A stretch of 64,000 nt of DNA from Gaiellasilicea sp037721555. Lineage in GTDB: Bacteria > Actinomycetota > Thermoleophilia > Gaiellales > Gaiellaceae. The first letter of the stretch is position 1. Each line of letters starts with the position of its first letter. Below are positions 51,151 to 59,139 of this stretch, one piece after another. Made by a program: the position numbers and the translations under genes. The stretch lies in the NCBI GenBank assembly GCA_037721555.1, contig JBBJOI010000010.1, positions 36,523-100,522 on the forward strand, read 5' to 3'. The notes beneath the pieces are model-generated. The model searched no databases, was not told where the DNA came from, and saw only the letters and a program-made list of their open reading frames with translations.

Positions 51151-51218
51151 CGGGTTCCCCTCTTGACGTTAGATCGAACGGATGAACGGCGTCTGGTCAG
51201 GTTCTGGTCAGGTTCTGG

Positions 51219-52490
51219 TCAGTTCCCGAATCCCGTAGCTGCGATCCGCGCACGCAGATCTGCTGCGCGTTGCGCGTTGGCGAACTCATGCGAATAACGG
51301 TCAAGAGTTATCGATGGGCGGGCATGCCCCGCCTGACGCTGGACGACAACCACGTCGATTCCGCCCGCGATCAGGTGCGAGATGAAGCTGTGTCGCAGGT
51401 CGTGAAACGACAGCTTCTGCTGGTCAGGATTGTTGAGGCCAGCGCGATTTGCCGCGACGTCGAGCCCGCGGGCGCTTGCGTTGCGGTAGTAGATCGGCTG
51501 GCCGGTGAGGGTTGCGAAGAGAAAATCGTCCGTCTGCGCATGCCCTCGCTTGAAAGCTGTCTCTCGGTGCTGCCGCAACATGCGGTGGAGCGCGGGTAGC
51601 AGTATCACCGTCCGCTCTCCGGCATCTGTCTTCAGCGGCAGCAGCCGAGCTGGCTTCGCGCGTGTCGCGCGAGAGAGCTGGTGTCGTACGAAGAGGACTT
51701 CCTCTTCGAAATCAACGTCACACCAGCGGAGGGCGAGCAGTTCCGACTGCCGGAGCCCTGAATAGGCTGCTGTCGCCACTAGCGCCCGGTAGCTCTCCGG
51801 TGTCGAGTCGATCAATTGCTCGATCTCTTTCTCCGTCAGAACGCGTGCACGGGTCCGGTTCCGCCCGGCCGGTCGCTCTGTGCGTGAAAGCCGGCGGAGA
51901 GGTGAGTCGTTGATGATGCCGCGGGTGACGGCATGATTGAGGATCGTCCCGAGGAGCGTGTAAACCCCGGTGATCGTCCATGGGGACAGACCTTGGCGCC
52001 GGAGCTCGCCGAGGACGCGGGCGACGTGCTCGGCTCTGAGGTTCTGTATGCGAAGACGACCTAGCGGTCGCTCGAGGTGCGATCGGTACCGCTGCCGATA
52101 GAGATCGAGCGTCCGCTCTGACTTCTCACCTGCCGCCACCAGCGATTCGAACATCTCGAAAAAGCTGCTCGCCACCTCGTCGAGCTTCGCGCGTGAGGGA
52201 GCGACCGCCTCGCCCGCCCGGATCGCGACGCGGAGCTTCTCCCGGGCAGCGAGAGCGTCTCGTTTCGTCAGGCCTTCGCGGCTACCTGGCTGGCGAACAG
52301 GACCAAGAGTCTTGAAGCGAAACCGGCCTTCGATGTCGGTGTAGGAGATCTCGTACTTGCCGTCGCGCACATAGACGCCAGGCGCCACGGCTACGCGGCG
52401 GCGTGGTTCACCGGTCTGTCTTGTCGGGTTCGGGTTCACGGTCGCCTCTGTACGGTTAGGTGCCGAGCCTGCCGGCACGGATCCAGTCAT
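51219..52490 (-). CDS. int: Tyrosine recombinase / phage-type integrase
   Basis: 423 aa. An N-terminal arm-type domain (GVYVRDGKYEISYTDIEGRFRFKTLG) is followed by a SAM-like core-binding region (SFFEMFESLVAAGEKSERTLDLYRQRYRSHL) and a catalytic domain with Arg in AAYSGLRQSELLALRW, His-x-x-Arg in FHDLRHSFISHLI, His in QAGHARPSITLDRYSHEF and the nucleophilic Tyr in the same segment. It points away from, and lies next to, tRNA-Val, the usual target of such enzymes. The start at ATG 52490 overlaps the excisionase gene by 35 nt; the frame extends upstream within that gene. Confidence 0.95.
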   Translation of the reverse strand: MTGSVPAGSAPNRTEATVNPNPTRQTGEPRRRVAVAPGVYVRDGKYEISYTDIEGRFRFKTLGPVRQPGSREGLTKRDALAAREKLRVAIRAGEAVAPSRAKLDEVASSFFEMFESLVAAGEKSERTLDLYRQRYRSHLERPLGRLRIQNLRAEHVARVLGELRRQGLSPWTITGVYTLLGTILNHAVTRGIINDSPLRRLSRTERPAGRNRTRARVLTEKEIEQLIDSTPESYRALVATAAYSGLRQSELLALRWCDVDFEEEVLFVRHQLSRATRAKPARLLPLKTDAGERTVILLPALHRMLRQHRETAFKRGHAQTDDFLFATLTGQPIYYRNASARGLDVAANRAGLNNPDQQKLSFHDLRHSFISHLIAGGIDVVVVQRQAGHARPSITLDRYSHEFANAQRAADLRARIAATGFGN

Positions 52491-52740
52491 CAAGTTCGTC
52501 TCGGTCGAAGTAGTGGCGCGTCCCGCGCCCATTCGGCTGGAAGGTGGGGATCTGTCCGCGTTGGACGAGCTTGCGGAGCGCATGAGGTGTCAACCGCAGG
52601 TGTTCAGCCGCCTCCTCGAGAGTCAACCATCGTGTCTGGCGGTCGCCGCGCCCGTTGAGCAGCGAGGCAAGGCGCGTGGCGAGGGCGTCGACGAGCTCCT
52701 CAGGTACCGCAAACGGGACGAGCAACGGAGACGCGCTCAT
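52456..52740 (-). CDS. Excisionase-like helix-turn-helix protein
   Basis: 94 aa. WLTLEEAAEHLRLTPHALRKLVQRGQIPTFQPNGRGTRHYFDRDELDDWI is a MerR-like HTH of the excisionase (HTH_17) kind, which binds and bends DNA to favour excision. The N-terminal 40 residues (ELVDALATRLASLL) may dimerise. It overlaps int on one side and the 337-aa gene (4 nt) on the other, forming one leftward transcript. Confidence 0.88.
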   Translation of the reverse strand: MSASPLLVPFAVPEELVDALATRLASLLNGRGDRQTRWLTLEEAAEHLRLTPHALRKLVQRGQIPTFQPNGRGTRHYFDRDELDDWIRAGRLGT

Positions 52741-53750
52741 CGCTCGTTCGCTTCGGTGTCGGCCGGCCGAGGAAGAAAGAATTGCGTGGGGCGAGGGAAC
52801 CGGCTGGGTCTCGTCTCAACAGGGTCGAGCACGTGGCGCATGAGGCACTCACGCGCGGATACGGCCTGCCAGGGCGTGACATCGCACCATTCGACGATGA
52901 AAGACGCGCTGTACGGGATCGGTTCGCCGGGGGCGAGGAACCAACGGCATCCCAGCAGCAACACAAGGCCCTGGTAGACGAGTGTGGTCGCCGGTGTCGC
53001 CCCCTCAGGCAGCGGCCGCAAGGAAATCGGCGGAAGTGTGATCAGATCCGCCTTCGCGAGCAGCCGGATGCGCCACTCCACGAGCTGGTTCGGCTTCAAC
53101 TTCCGTGGCTTGGTGATCTGGGACGCAAGGACTTCCGGGAGCGTCAAGTACTCGTAACGAGTACCCGCGAGCGACCGGTCGTGGTAGACGACCTCACCCG
53201 TTCGTTTGCCCTTCTCGAGGTTTGCGGCATCTTCTTCGGCCGTTAACAGGCTGGGAAATTTCTCATCAAGCCCTGAGATCGACGCACCCAATGACCGGCA
53301 TTGGGTCACGGAGAGGGGGACATCAGCCGCGATCAGGCGGAACCAGCTCCGGCGCGACGCTACATCGGGCGGGGGGTTGTCCAGTTGTAGATCAGGGACG
53401 GGCGAAGCCGAAAAGCGGGTGTCTGTCGAGGAGTCGGCGTTCGCGACAAAACGATCGGTGGTCTGCGCCTTGGAACTACGGTTCTCGGCGGTTCTGGGCT
53501 CGGTACTCCGTGCCTCGGCGCTGAAGGCCTCGGCGGTTGTGAGGTCTGTACTTGCGGCCTGGGTGCTCACGCACTCGGGACTATTGAGCTCGGTACTTAT
53601 GAGGTCTGTCTTGTTCAACTGCCAACTCCAGTGGTCTTCTGGGTGAGTCGGCCGTAGAGGCGAACGCCTCTTGAGGCTCAGTGATGGACAAATCCCCTCA
53701 AGGTCGCGTTTCGTGCTCCTCCACTTCGCCGTTGCCCGGATGGGCCACAT
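52737..53750 (-). CDS. Island protein with degenerate Ser/Thr-Glu repeats and a winged-HTH-like C-terminus
   Basis: About 337 aa; start uncertain (ATG 53750 preferred, a GTG at 53798 is possible). Residues ~49-100 are low-complexity, with repeated STELNSPE, STDLTTAEA, STEPRTAEN-type units encoded by related 24-nt DNA repeats (53451-53606). The C-terminal region (LPEVLASQITKPRKLKPNQLVEWRIRLL; GEPIPYSASFIVEWCDVTPWQAVSARECLMRHVLD) resembles the helix-turn-helix that ends many Rep/primase-type proteins of integrative elements. A replication or regulatory role for the island is a guess from position. It is the first gene of the int transcript. Confidence 0.6.
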   Translation of the reverse strand: MWPIRATAKWRSTKRDLEGICPSLSLKRRSPLRPTHPEDHWSWQLNKTDLISTELNSPECVSTQAASTDLTTAEAFSAEARSTEPRTAENRSSKAQTTDRFVANADSSTDTRFSASPVPDLQLDNPPPDVASRRSWFRLIAADVPLSVTQCRSLGASISGLDEKFPSLLTAEEDAANLEKGKRTGEVVYHDRSLAGTRYEYLTLPEVLASQITKPRKLKPNQLVEWRIRLLAKADLITLPPISLRPLPEGATPATTLVYQGLVLLLGCRWFLAPGEPIPYSASFIVEWCDVTPWQAVSARECLMRHVLDPVETRPSRFPRPTQFFLPRPADTEANER

Positions 53751-54012
53751 CGTTGAGGCACCTTGCGACGACGCAGGTTGCCGGGGCTCAAAGCCCACTC
53801 TTGATGCTTGGACCTAAGAGTAAGAAGAACGAGGGAAATGTCAACACTTGTCCTCGACGAGGGACGTGCGCTCACATTGAACTCGTGGCGAACGGTCACG
53901 CAGCGGTCGCCCAGCGCGGGCTGTGCGGGGTTCACGCGAGCCAGACGGACCCGTTCCGCGCCCGCACAGCCCCGTTCAGCGCCCGCAGGCCCGCGACATG
54001 GCCGTCACTGCG

Positions 54013-54168
54013 TCACTTACGAGCAGCGGGAGAGACGGGCGGTGCGTCGTCAAGTGCTTCGTGGAGTCTCTCTTCGTTGTAGAAGCCGATCCAGTCGAGG
54101 ATCTCGTGTTCTGCGTCGTAGGAGGGGAAGCGGCGGCCGTGGCACGATGCTGTCACAGCGGGCAACTC
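54013..54168 (-). pseudogene. C-terminal remnant of an IS3-type transposase
   Basis: The minus-strand frame reads GRRFPSYDAEHEILDWIGFY then NEERLHEALDDAPPVSPAAR and a stop. This is the end of an integrase-core (rve) transposase, with the FYNxxRxHxAL signature. Nothing recognisable as the catalytic DDE core or OrfA lies upstream, so only the tail survives. The remaining bases from 53751 to 54341 hold no gene that I can see. Confidence 0.6.
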
Positions 54169-54341
54169 TAAGGACACGGATCGACCCCGGCCGGGGCTGG
54201 AGATGATGGACGCGGCACGTGAGGTCCGCCGAACCGACCCGCGCCAGACGCTCGAACTGACGGGTTGATTACCCGGTGCGTTGCGGTCACGAATTGCGGC
54301 GATGGCACTCCCGCCTAGCCAAGGTCTGCGAAGATCATCGA

Positions 54342-54695
54342 ATGGGATTCGCGATCTGGGCTGCTGACGACCCCGAGCTGAAGCGCCAACACGAATCCGA
54401 CGGGACGGAGGATTATCCTTTGGCTGAGTCGTCGGGCTATCCGTATTTCTCGGTCACGAATGTGGCGATGAGAGACTTACGCAACGAGATGGAGGCGCAA
54501 GGCTTCGGCATCGTCTACGCGTTCATCTTCAACGATGGTGATGTCGTCACCTCTCAGGAAATCGATCTCGCGCTCGAACGCTCTTCCGAGATCCCAACGA
54601 CCATTCACGACCCGGAGGGGATCAAGCTCTGGCGAGACTGGCTTGCCTTCCTTCGTCTGGCATCACGCGAGCACGGTGGGGTCGAGGTTCAGTAG
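54342..54695 (+). CDS. Small hypothetical protein of the island
   Basis: 117 aa, starting at ATG 54342 (GFAIWAADDPELKRQHESDG). It is acidic and soluble, with no cysteines or membrane segments. MRDLRNEMEAQGFGIVYAFIFNDGDVVTSQEIDLALE looks like an alternating helix/strand fold, and the end (LWRDWLAFLRLASREHGGVEVQ) is helical. Base composition is lower in GC than the core genes, which fits transferred DNA. No family is recognised. Confidence 0.6.
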   Translation: MGFAIWAADDPELKRQHESDGTEDYPLAESSGYPYFSVTNVAMRDLRNEMEAQGFGIVYAFIFNDGDVVTSQEIDLALERSSEIPTTIHDPEGIKLWRDWLAFLRLASREHGGVEVQ

Positions 54696-54731
54696 GACGA
54701 GGAGTCACCCTCTGAGCGCGCCGCGGGGCGA

Positions 54732-55394
54732 TCAAACGCATTTCCAAACGATGGCTTTCGATCCATGCGGTTTGACACGTGCGAGTCGGAGTTCCCACGG
54801 GGTGGCGTCGATCTGGAACGGGAACGACCCGAGCGCGACCGTCTCGAATGCCTCCGAAACCAGGCCTGGAATATGCCGATTCGGCCGTCCCGCGACGGTC
54901 TCCTCCTGCCATGCGCGCCACCACTTCATGTGTGCGTCGCGGATTTTCGGTCCCATCGTCAGCCAGCTTGCGGAGGAGAACAAGTCGGCACCCGGCGTTG
55001 GCTTGTCCCACATCGCTGTGGGAGCGCCAGCGAGCATGTAGGCGGAGTCGGCGTGGCAATCGAGAACTCCAGCTGCGAGTTTCACCGCGTCCCATGCGCA
55101 CGCGCTCAGGTCATGGCCGCACTTCAGCTCGAGGACCGTCGCCAGTTGGTCGCGCACTCGGAACGAGAGATCAACAGGCCCGAGCCCGACCCACCCGAGG
55201 CTCTTGCCGAACATTTTGCTGGCGCTGAGGGCGACCCCGGGCCCCCAGTCCGGTAGGAGCCGCTGAAGAACCCGGTCGGTGACCGGCTGCAGGTGGAACT
55301 GCTCGCCGAGGTTCTTCCTGCCGCGCTCCGCATAGGAGCCCGGCAACTCTAGGGCGACCTCTCGGGCGAGTGCGCCCAGTCTCTCGTCGGGCAT
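54732..55394 (-). CDS. Hypothetical protein, possible PD-(D/E)xK nuclease fold
   Basis: 220 aa from ATG 55394 (MPDERLGALAREVALELPG). The central part GPVDLSFRVRDQLATVLELKC has an Asp, then after about 15 residues Glu-x-Lys in a hydrophobic strand, the arrangement of PD-(D/E)xK nucleases; the following helix (DLSACAWDAVKLAAGVLDCH) also fits. A short hydrophobic strand then leads to a Trp-rich C-terminus. This is a fold-level guess. The gene lies among other orphan genes of the island and could be part of a defence or restriction function. Confidence 0.5.
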   Translation of the reverse strand: MPDERLGALAREVALELPGSYAERGRKNLGEQFHLQPVTDRVLQRLLPDWGPGVALSASKMFGKSLGWVGLGPVDLSFRVRDQLATVLELKCGHDLSACAWDAVKLAAGVLDCHADSAYMLAGAPTAMWDKPTPGADLFSSASWLTMGPKIRDAHMKWWRAWQEETVAGRPNRHIPGLVSEAFETVALGSFPFQIDATPWELRLARVKPHGSKAIVWKCV

Positions 55395-55519
55395 ATCCAC
55401 AGCGCTAGCCGAACCCGCACACGGCGCAGTCCGGGAGGTAGAAGGCGAGCGCCCGTAGATCGTCCTTGGCGACGTCGGCGCGAGAACCGGGCCAACCGGG
55501 CGCGTCGGCGAGGGAAACT

Positions 55520-55783
55520 TCAGCCGTCCCAAATTCCAATGGATTCCTCCAGCCTCATTTCGCCGCCACACCTTGGACACTCGCCCCATACGGGCGCGCC
55601 CGCGTACCTCGCTGACCCGTCACTGGCGAATGGCGGGAAAGGCTCCGCTTTGCCCCATAGTGTTAACGAGTCGTGACTTCCACACGCCGGACAGCGCCCC
55701 ACCCGATCCGTCCGCGAAGAATCGTGCGTCCAGTCGATCGCAACGGCAACGTCGACGACGCTCCTGCACGCGGCGCAACTCAT
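55520..55783 (-). CDS. Small zinc-ribbon protein
   Basis: 87 aa from ATG 55783. Three CxxC pairs (CAAC, CPAC, CPRC) lie in an otherwise short polypeptide: MSCAACRSVVDVAVAID, VGRCPACGSHDSLTLWG and WGECPRCGGEMRLEES. At least one zinc site is likely. It precedes the possible nuclease gene on the same strand with a 125-bp gap. Function is unknown. The gap 55784-56064 upstream has no recognised gene. Confidence 0.6.
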   Translation of the reverse strand: MSCAACRSVVDVAVAIDWTHDSSRTDRVGRCPACGSHDSLTLWGKAEPFPPFASDGSARYAGAPVWGECPRCGGEMRLEESIGIWDG

Positions 55784-56064
55784 CGTCTGAACAGAGTAAC
55801 GCCACCGTAGTCTGCGCCCCCCGCAACGGCCGTCGAGTAAGCGCAGCTGACGCAGTTGAAGCGATTGAGACCCACGACGCCTCCTATGCGGGCTGATACC
55901 GGCCTCGATCGTAGCGCTGCGGTCAAGCCGTGCCCGGAAAGCGCAGCGCACGATCGAAGGTGCTCGCAGAGATCGACGACGTCGAGCGCCAGCTCAGCGT
56001 GTGGCTCGGGCAGTAGCCTGCGGAGGTGAGCGCCCCGCAGGTCAGGCAGCGCTTGCTCGGCACG

Positions 56065-56241
56065 TCAGCCCCGGCGACGCTCGTGCCGGTAGGCGAGGCC
56101 GCCCCCGAGCAGGAGCCCGAGCACAGCACCCCAGCCCAGCGGCATGTTCCAGATCGCGACGAGCACCACCCCGATCACGGTGACGGTCAGCGGGGTGAGC
56201 CTGCGAGGTCCCGGTGAGACGGCGGCACGCTGCTCGAACAC
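56065..56241 (-). CDS. Possible 58-aa membrane protein or remnant
   Basis: A GTG at 56241 opens VFEQRAAVSPGPRRL, then two hydrophobic stretches, TPLTVTVIGVVLVAIWNMPL and GWGAVLGLLLGGGLAY, and a basic RHERRRG end. The frame stays coding-like further upstream (VVVGRCLPVFYGPDEWAE) but without a start codon, so this may be the tail of a broken gene. Strong GC3 bias supports past or present coding. Confidence 0.4.
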   Translation of the reverse strand: MFEQRAAVSPGPRRLTPLTVTVIGVVLVAIWNMPLGWGAVLGLLLGGGLAYRHERRRG

Positions 56242-57744
56242 CTCAGCCCACTCGTCCGGGCCATAGAAGACCGGAAGGCACCGTCCGACGACGACCTGTC
56301 CGGAAAAGGCGTCTAGCGACGGAGGGTCGGCGCGCCTACGCTCGTGGCGGGCCGGGAGTGCGCAAGCGCTTGGCGTTCGGCTCGCCCCCGGCCTTTATCC
56401 CACGTCCGAGGGGGCTCACGCATGTAGGTCGCGCTTGCGCGACCGAGCAGGGGGTGCGGAGGGCGGTGGCGAGCCCCCCGCGAGGTTCCGTCCCTCGCAA
56501 GCAAAGACGGAAGACCTGTCAGAGGCCTCGCAGCGGGAGAGATGGGCGGTGCGTCTCAGGTAAGACGTCCGTTCCAAGAGCTGGGCGGTGAGTGCCCGGT
56601 TCCATGCGGCCGCCCTGTGCCAGATTGGGCTGAACTGGTTCGCTCATCGAGGCCGGCTTGTTCTCATTGCTGAGAGCAGTCCAAATCGTGAAATTGATCT
56701 CTCTGATTCCTGAAGTGGCTCTCGATCAGCTGACCATCACCTGACCAAAGCAGGCGAGCGGCTTGGATTCGGCAAAGGGGAGCCGACCCCCAGCTTAGGA
56801 CGCTGGTGTGATTCATTGCGCGACGCGTCGCGGCCACGCTGCAAGCTCGTTTATGGCTGCCGGTCCCACCCGCGCTCGAAATGGGCCTCTGGATGGTGTG
56901 GCTCCGATAGAACCCAACGCGCGGCGGGGCACGGGTTGCGGCGCAGGCGACGCTGCGGGTCAGAAGTCCGTGCCTAGTCTTCACGGGTCTGTGGCCACAT
57001 CAGGACGGATGATGTGTCTCAGAGCCAGCCCGCACGGGCAACGGGCTCGCGGGGGGCGTGTCAAGCTTGCGTCAAGCTCGAGCCTCACGAAAGCTCGGCT
57101 CCTAACGACTTTCGATGCCGCGAGCATCCGGAAGTGGCGAGACTCTCTGTGGCGAAGTTGCCCTAGATGCTTGATCGGAAATTCACGCGCGGCCGGATGA
57201 CGCCCGCGACGCGGTGTCGGATCAAACCATCGCGCGCCGCACAGGGCTGGCAGCCTGCACGACGCGTGAGTGCGGCGCCCGGCTTCGTCGCGGCCGCCCC
57301 CCCGTTGCGCGCCGACTTTCAGATCAAGCATCTAGTCGCGCTTATGAACTGCTCGATCCACACGCCGACCCCCACCTTATGTGGCACCACCGGACCCCGA
57401 GAATTGGACTCTGGACGCGCGCGGAGTCTTACGCGCGATGTCGAGATCGTCTCGCGCGGAGTCCTTCTCTGGCTCGAGCATGAGGGGGGTTACCCCCTGG
57501 CACCCCCCACCCCCCTGAGGAATGAGCCTCTCCGTCGCGTGACTCTGGGGGGCAGAGAAGATCCTACGCACGCAATGACCTGCCATGCCTGGCTGCAACT
57601 GAACGATCAGGCTCAGTCTGCGATGCCAATCGAGGCGGCGGTGAGGTTGGTGCCGCAGCGAGGGCAAGGCCCGTGTGGCGGCGATCCCGCACCCCACGGT
57701 TCGAGCTTGCCGCCGCACGACTCGCCTCCGTCTCGTCAACAACA
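56242..57744. other. 1.5-kb stretch without recognisable genes
   Basis: No frame on either strand gives a convincing protein: candidate frames are short, Arg/Pro-rich and lack ribosome sites. The only structured element is the inverted repeat pair at 57163-57335, plus G/C-runs near 57483-57520. I read it as decayed island DNA. Confidence 0.5.
57163..57335. repeat. Inverted-repeat (MITE-like) element of 173 bp
   Basis: The left arm begins CTAGATGCTTGATCGGAA (57163), and the right arm, read in reverse complement from 57335, begins CTAGATGCTTGATCTGAA. Similarity continues through GTC/TTC and CGCGC for about 30 nt with a few mismatches. The interior has no gene. This is the form of a small non-autonomous insertion or of two inverted copies of a dispersed repeat. 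Confidence 0.6.
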
Positions 57745-57762
57745 TACTACATTTCAGTAGTA
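57745..57762. promoter_or_regulatory. BlaI/CopY-type operator palindrome
   Basis: TACTACATTTCAGTAGTA is an exact dyad of TACTAC and GTAGTA with a 6-nt centre. It matches the TACTA...TAGTA half-sites bound by BlaI/MecI/CopY repressors and lies 2 bp upstream of a BlaI-like reading frame, as expected for autoregulation. Confidence 0.65.
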
Positions 57763-57764
57763 GA

Positions 57765-58143
57765 GTGCAAGGGATCGTTGGGAGTACGGCGAACTGCAGA
57801 CGTGGGTGCTCGAGCTCGTGAGATCGCAAGGACCGAGCGCCGTTCGCGACATCCACGAGCGCGCCTTTCGGACAATCACCGTCACTCGGTCGCGTATACG
57901 ACAGTGCAGACAGTGCTGAGGCGGCTCGTCGAGCGCGGCTTTCTCGAGCGCGAGTTGCGAGGCGTGGTCGCCGTCTACAGCAACCGGCTAAGTGACGATC
58001 CGGCAGCCGCCGACCGGGTTGTGGAAGAGCTAGTCGGTCGCTTCGGCCCGCTGGCCTTGACCAGGGTCGTGGCGCGGGCGCGGCTCGATCCGGCAATGCT
58101 TAGTGAGCTCCGCCGCCTGCTCCAAGAGGAGCCAGAAGAATGA
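57765..58143 (+). pseudogene. Frameshifted BlaI/MecI-family repressor
   Basis: The C-terminal two thirds are in one frame: ARLSDNHRHSVAYTTVQTVL, RRLVERGFLERELRGVVAVY, then a helical dimer region ending LLQEEPEE. The N-terminal part, GELQTWVLELVRSQGPSAVR DIHER, is in the next frame, so a 1-nt shift near 57860 breaks the winged helix. No start codon serves the upstream frame directly. BlaI proteins repress beta-lactamase or stress genes until cleaved by BlaR1. A sequencing error could restore the gene; otherwise it is a recent pseudogene. Confidence 0.7.
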
Positions 58144-58191
58144 CACTCCTGCCGCCGCGCCTCCGCATCGGGCCGTTTACGATCCTCGCGT

Positions 58192-58350
58192 TCACTCCAG
58201 CTCCTCACCGTCTTCGGCGGCGCGCTCGCCACTCGATCCGCGACGCCTAGGATGTGCCTACCTCCAGTTCACTCGGCCGGGGTACTCGTAGTGACGGTGG
58301 CTTCGCAAACCTTCGCGAACAACTCGACGAGCGTTTCCAAGAGGATATGA
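58192..58350 (+). pseudogene. Coding-like fragment after blaI, possibly a BlaR1-type remnant
   Basis: One frame reads SLQLLTVFGGALATRSATP, a hydrophobic stretch, then CLPPVHSAGVLVVTVASQTF and ANNSTSVSKRI with a stop at 58348-58350. It has strong codon bias but no start codon. In intact loci a BlaR1-type membrane peptidase follows blaI, so I suspect its remnant; no HExxH zinc motif is left to confirm this. Confidence 0.28.
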
Positions 58351-58440
58351 GCGGCTGGGCGCCCCAAACTCCTACATGTTGGTAGTGAATTTTCCCTTAC
58401 GTCCGAACCGTTCCCCCGCTCGTGCCCGTTCCTCCGAGTG

Positions 58441-59139
58441 ATGAGACGAACTCTGCGGTGGTTCGGAGCGTTCCTGATGCTCGCCGGAGCCGGCGTCCTT
58501 CTCTGGTCACTCGTCGTCTGGAAGTGGCAGGACCCGTTCACCTACCTGCTGACGGAGCGCGAGCAGCGTGCGCTCTCGTCACAGTACGAGCAGCGGGTCG
58601 ACGCCTTCGACCGGCCTGTTGCGCGTGGACGCTCGCTCGCTGCGCTTCGGGCCGATCTTCGCGCGGCGGCACGCTCCTATCGTCGCTCGACGAAGGTCGG
58701 GGATGCGATCGCGCGGCTCAAGGTGGCGAAGATGGGCGTCGATCATGTCGTCGTCGAGGGGACGGACACTGACACGCTGAAGAAGGGTCCCGGCCGCTAT
58801 CGCGGCACGTTCATGCCTGGCGAGGGCGAGCTTGTCTACATCGCCGGTCACCGAACCACCTACGGCGCGCCCTTCTCCCACATCGACAGGCTCGTGCGCG
58901 GCGACAAGGTGACGCTCGAGCTCCCGTACGCGACCATCGAGTACGCGGTGACCGGACGCAAGATCGTGCCGGCGGATTACGTGCAGGCGCTCGAATCGCG
59001 CGGACGCGAGGAGGTGGCGCTCCAGGCCTGCTGGCCGCGCTTCTTCGCCTCTCATCGAATCATCGTGTACGGGAAGCCGGTGAAGGTGACGTTGCCGGGC
59101 GAACAGCCCTTCACGCTTGCGGCGGCCGGGAGGGGCTGA
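58441..59139 (+). CDS. Sortase (class E-like transpeptidase)
   Basis: 232 aa. One N-terminal membrane helix (FGAFLMLAGAGVLLWSLVVW), an extracytoplasmic helical linker, then the sortase barrel: GPGRYRGTFMPGEGELVYIAGHRTTYGAPF with catalytic His, and LQACWPRFFASHRIIVYG with catalytic Cys and Arg. The box around Cys, ALQAC-W, differs from the common TLTTC. Sortases attach LPxTG-type proteins to the cell wall or build pili; no substrate gene is adjacent. A GTG three bases upstream (58438) is an alternative start. Its stop abuts the convergent ATPase gene. Confidence 0.9.
   Translation: MRRTLRWFGAFLMLAGAGVLLWSLVVWKWQDPFTYLLTEREQRALSSQYEQRVDAFDRPVARGRSLAALRADLRAAARSYRRSTKVGDAIARLKVAKMGVDHVVVEGTDTDTLKKGPGRYRGTFMPGEGELVYIAGHRTTYGAPFSHIDRLVRGDKVTLELPYATIEYAVTGRKIVPADYVQALESRGREEVALQACWPRFFASHRIIVYGKPVKVTLPGEQPFTLAAAGRG

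Larger units (their letters stand above)
51112..58400. mobile_element. Integrated, partly decayed genomic island next to tRNA-Val
   Basis: Integrase, excisionase-like HTH and an orphan large protein (51219-53750) are followed by orphan genes, an IS3-type transposase fragment (54013), an inverted-repeat element (57163-57335) and long non-coding stretches. Gene density drops sharply compared with both flanks. The right end is uncertain; normal packing resumes at the sortase gene (58441). I did not find a copy of the tRNA 3' end to mark the far attachment site. Confidence 0.65.

Noticed and set aside
53451..53606. Degenerate 24-nt repeats as a CRISPR array
   Set aside because: Units are imperfect, in frame and without unique spacers; they encode a Ser/Thr/Glu-rich protein segment.
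57481..57525. Alternating G- and C-runs as a G-quadruplex or terminator
   Set aside because: Runs are short and in a generally GC-rich decayed region; no regular G-tract spacing and no gene to terminate.
57699..57715. GGTTCGAGC followed by CCGCC as a possible copy of the tRNA-Val 3' end (far attachment site)
   Set aside because: Only 9 nt match continuously before the alignment breaks; the full ~20-nt tRNA end is not reproduced.
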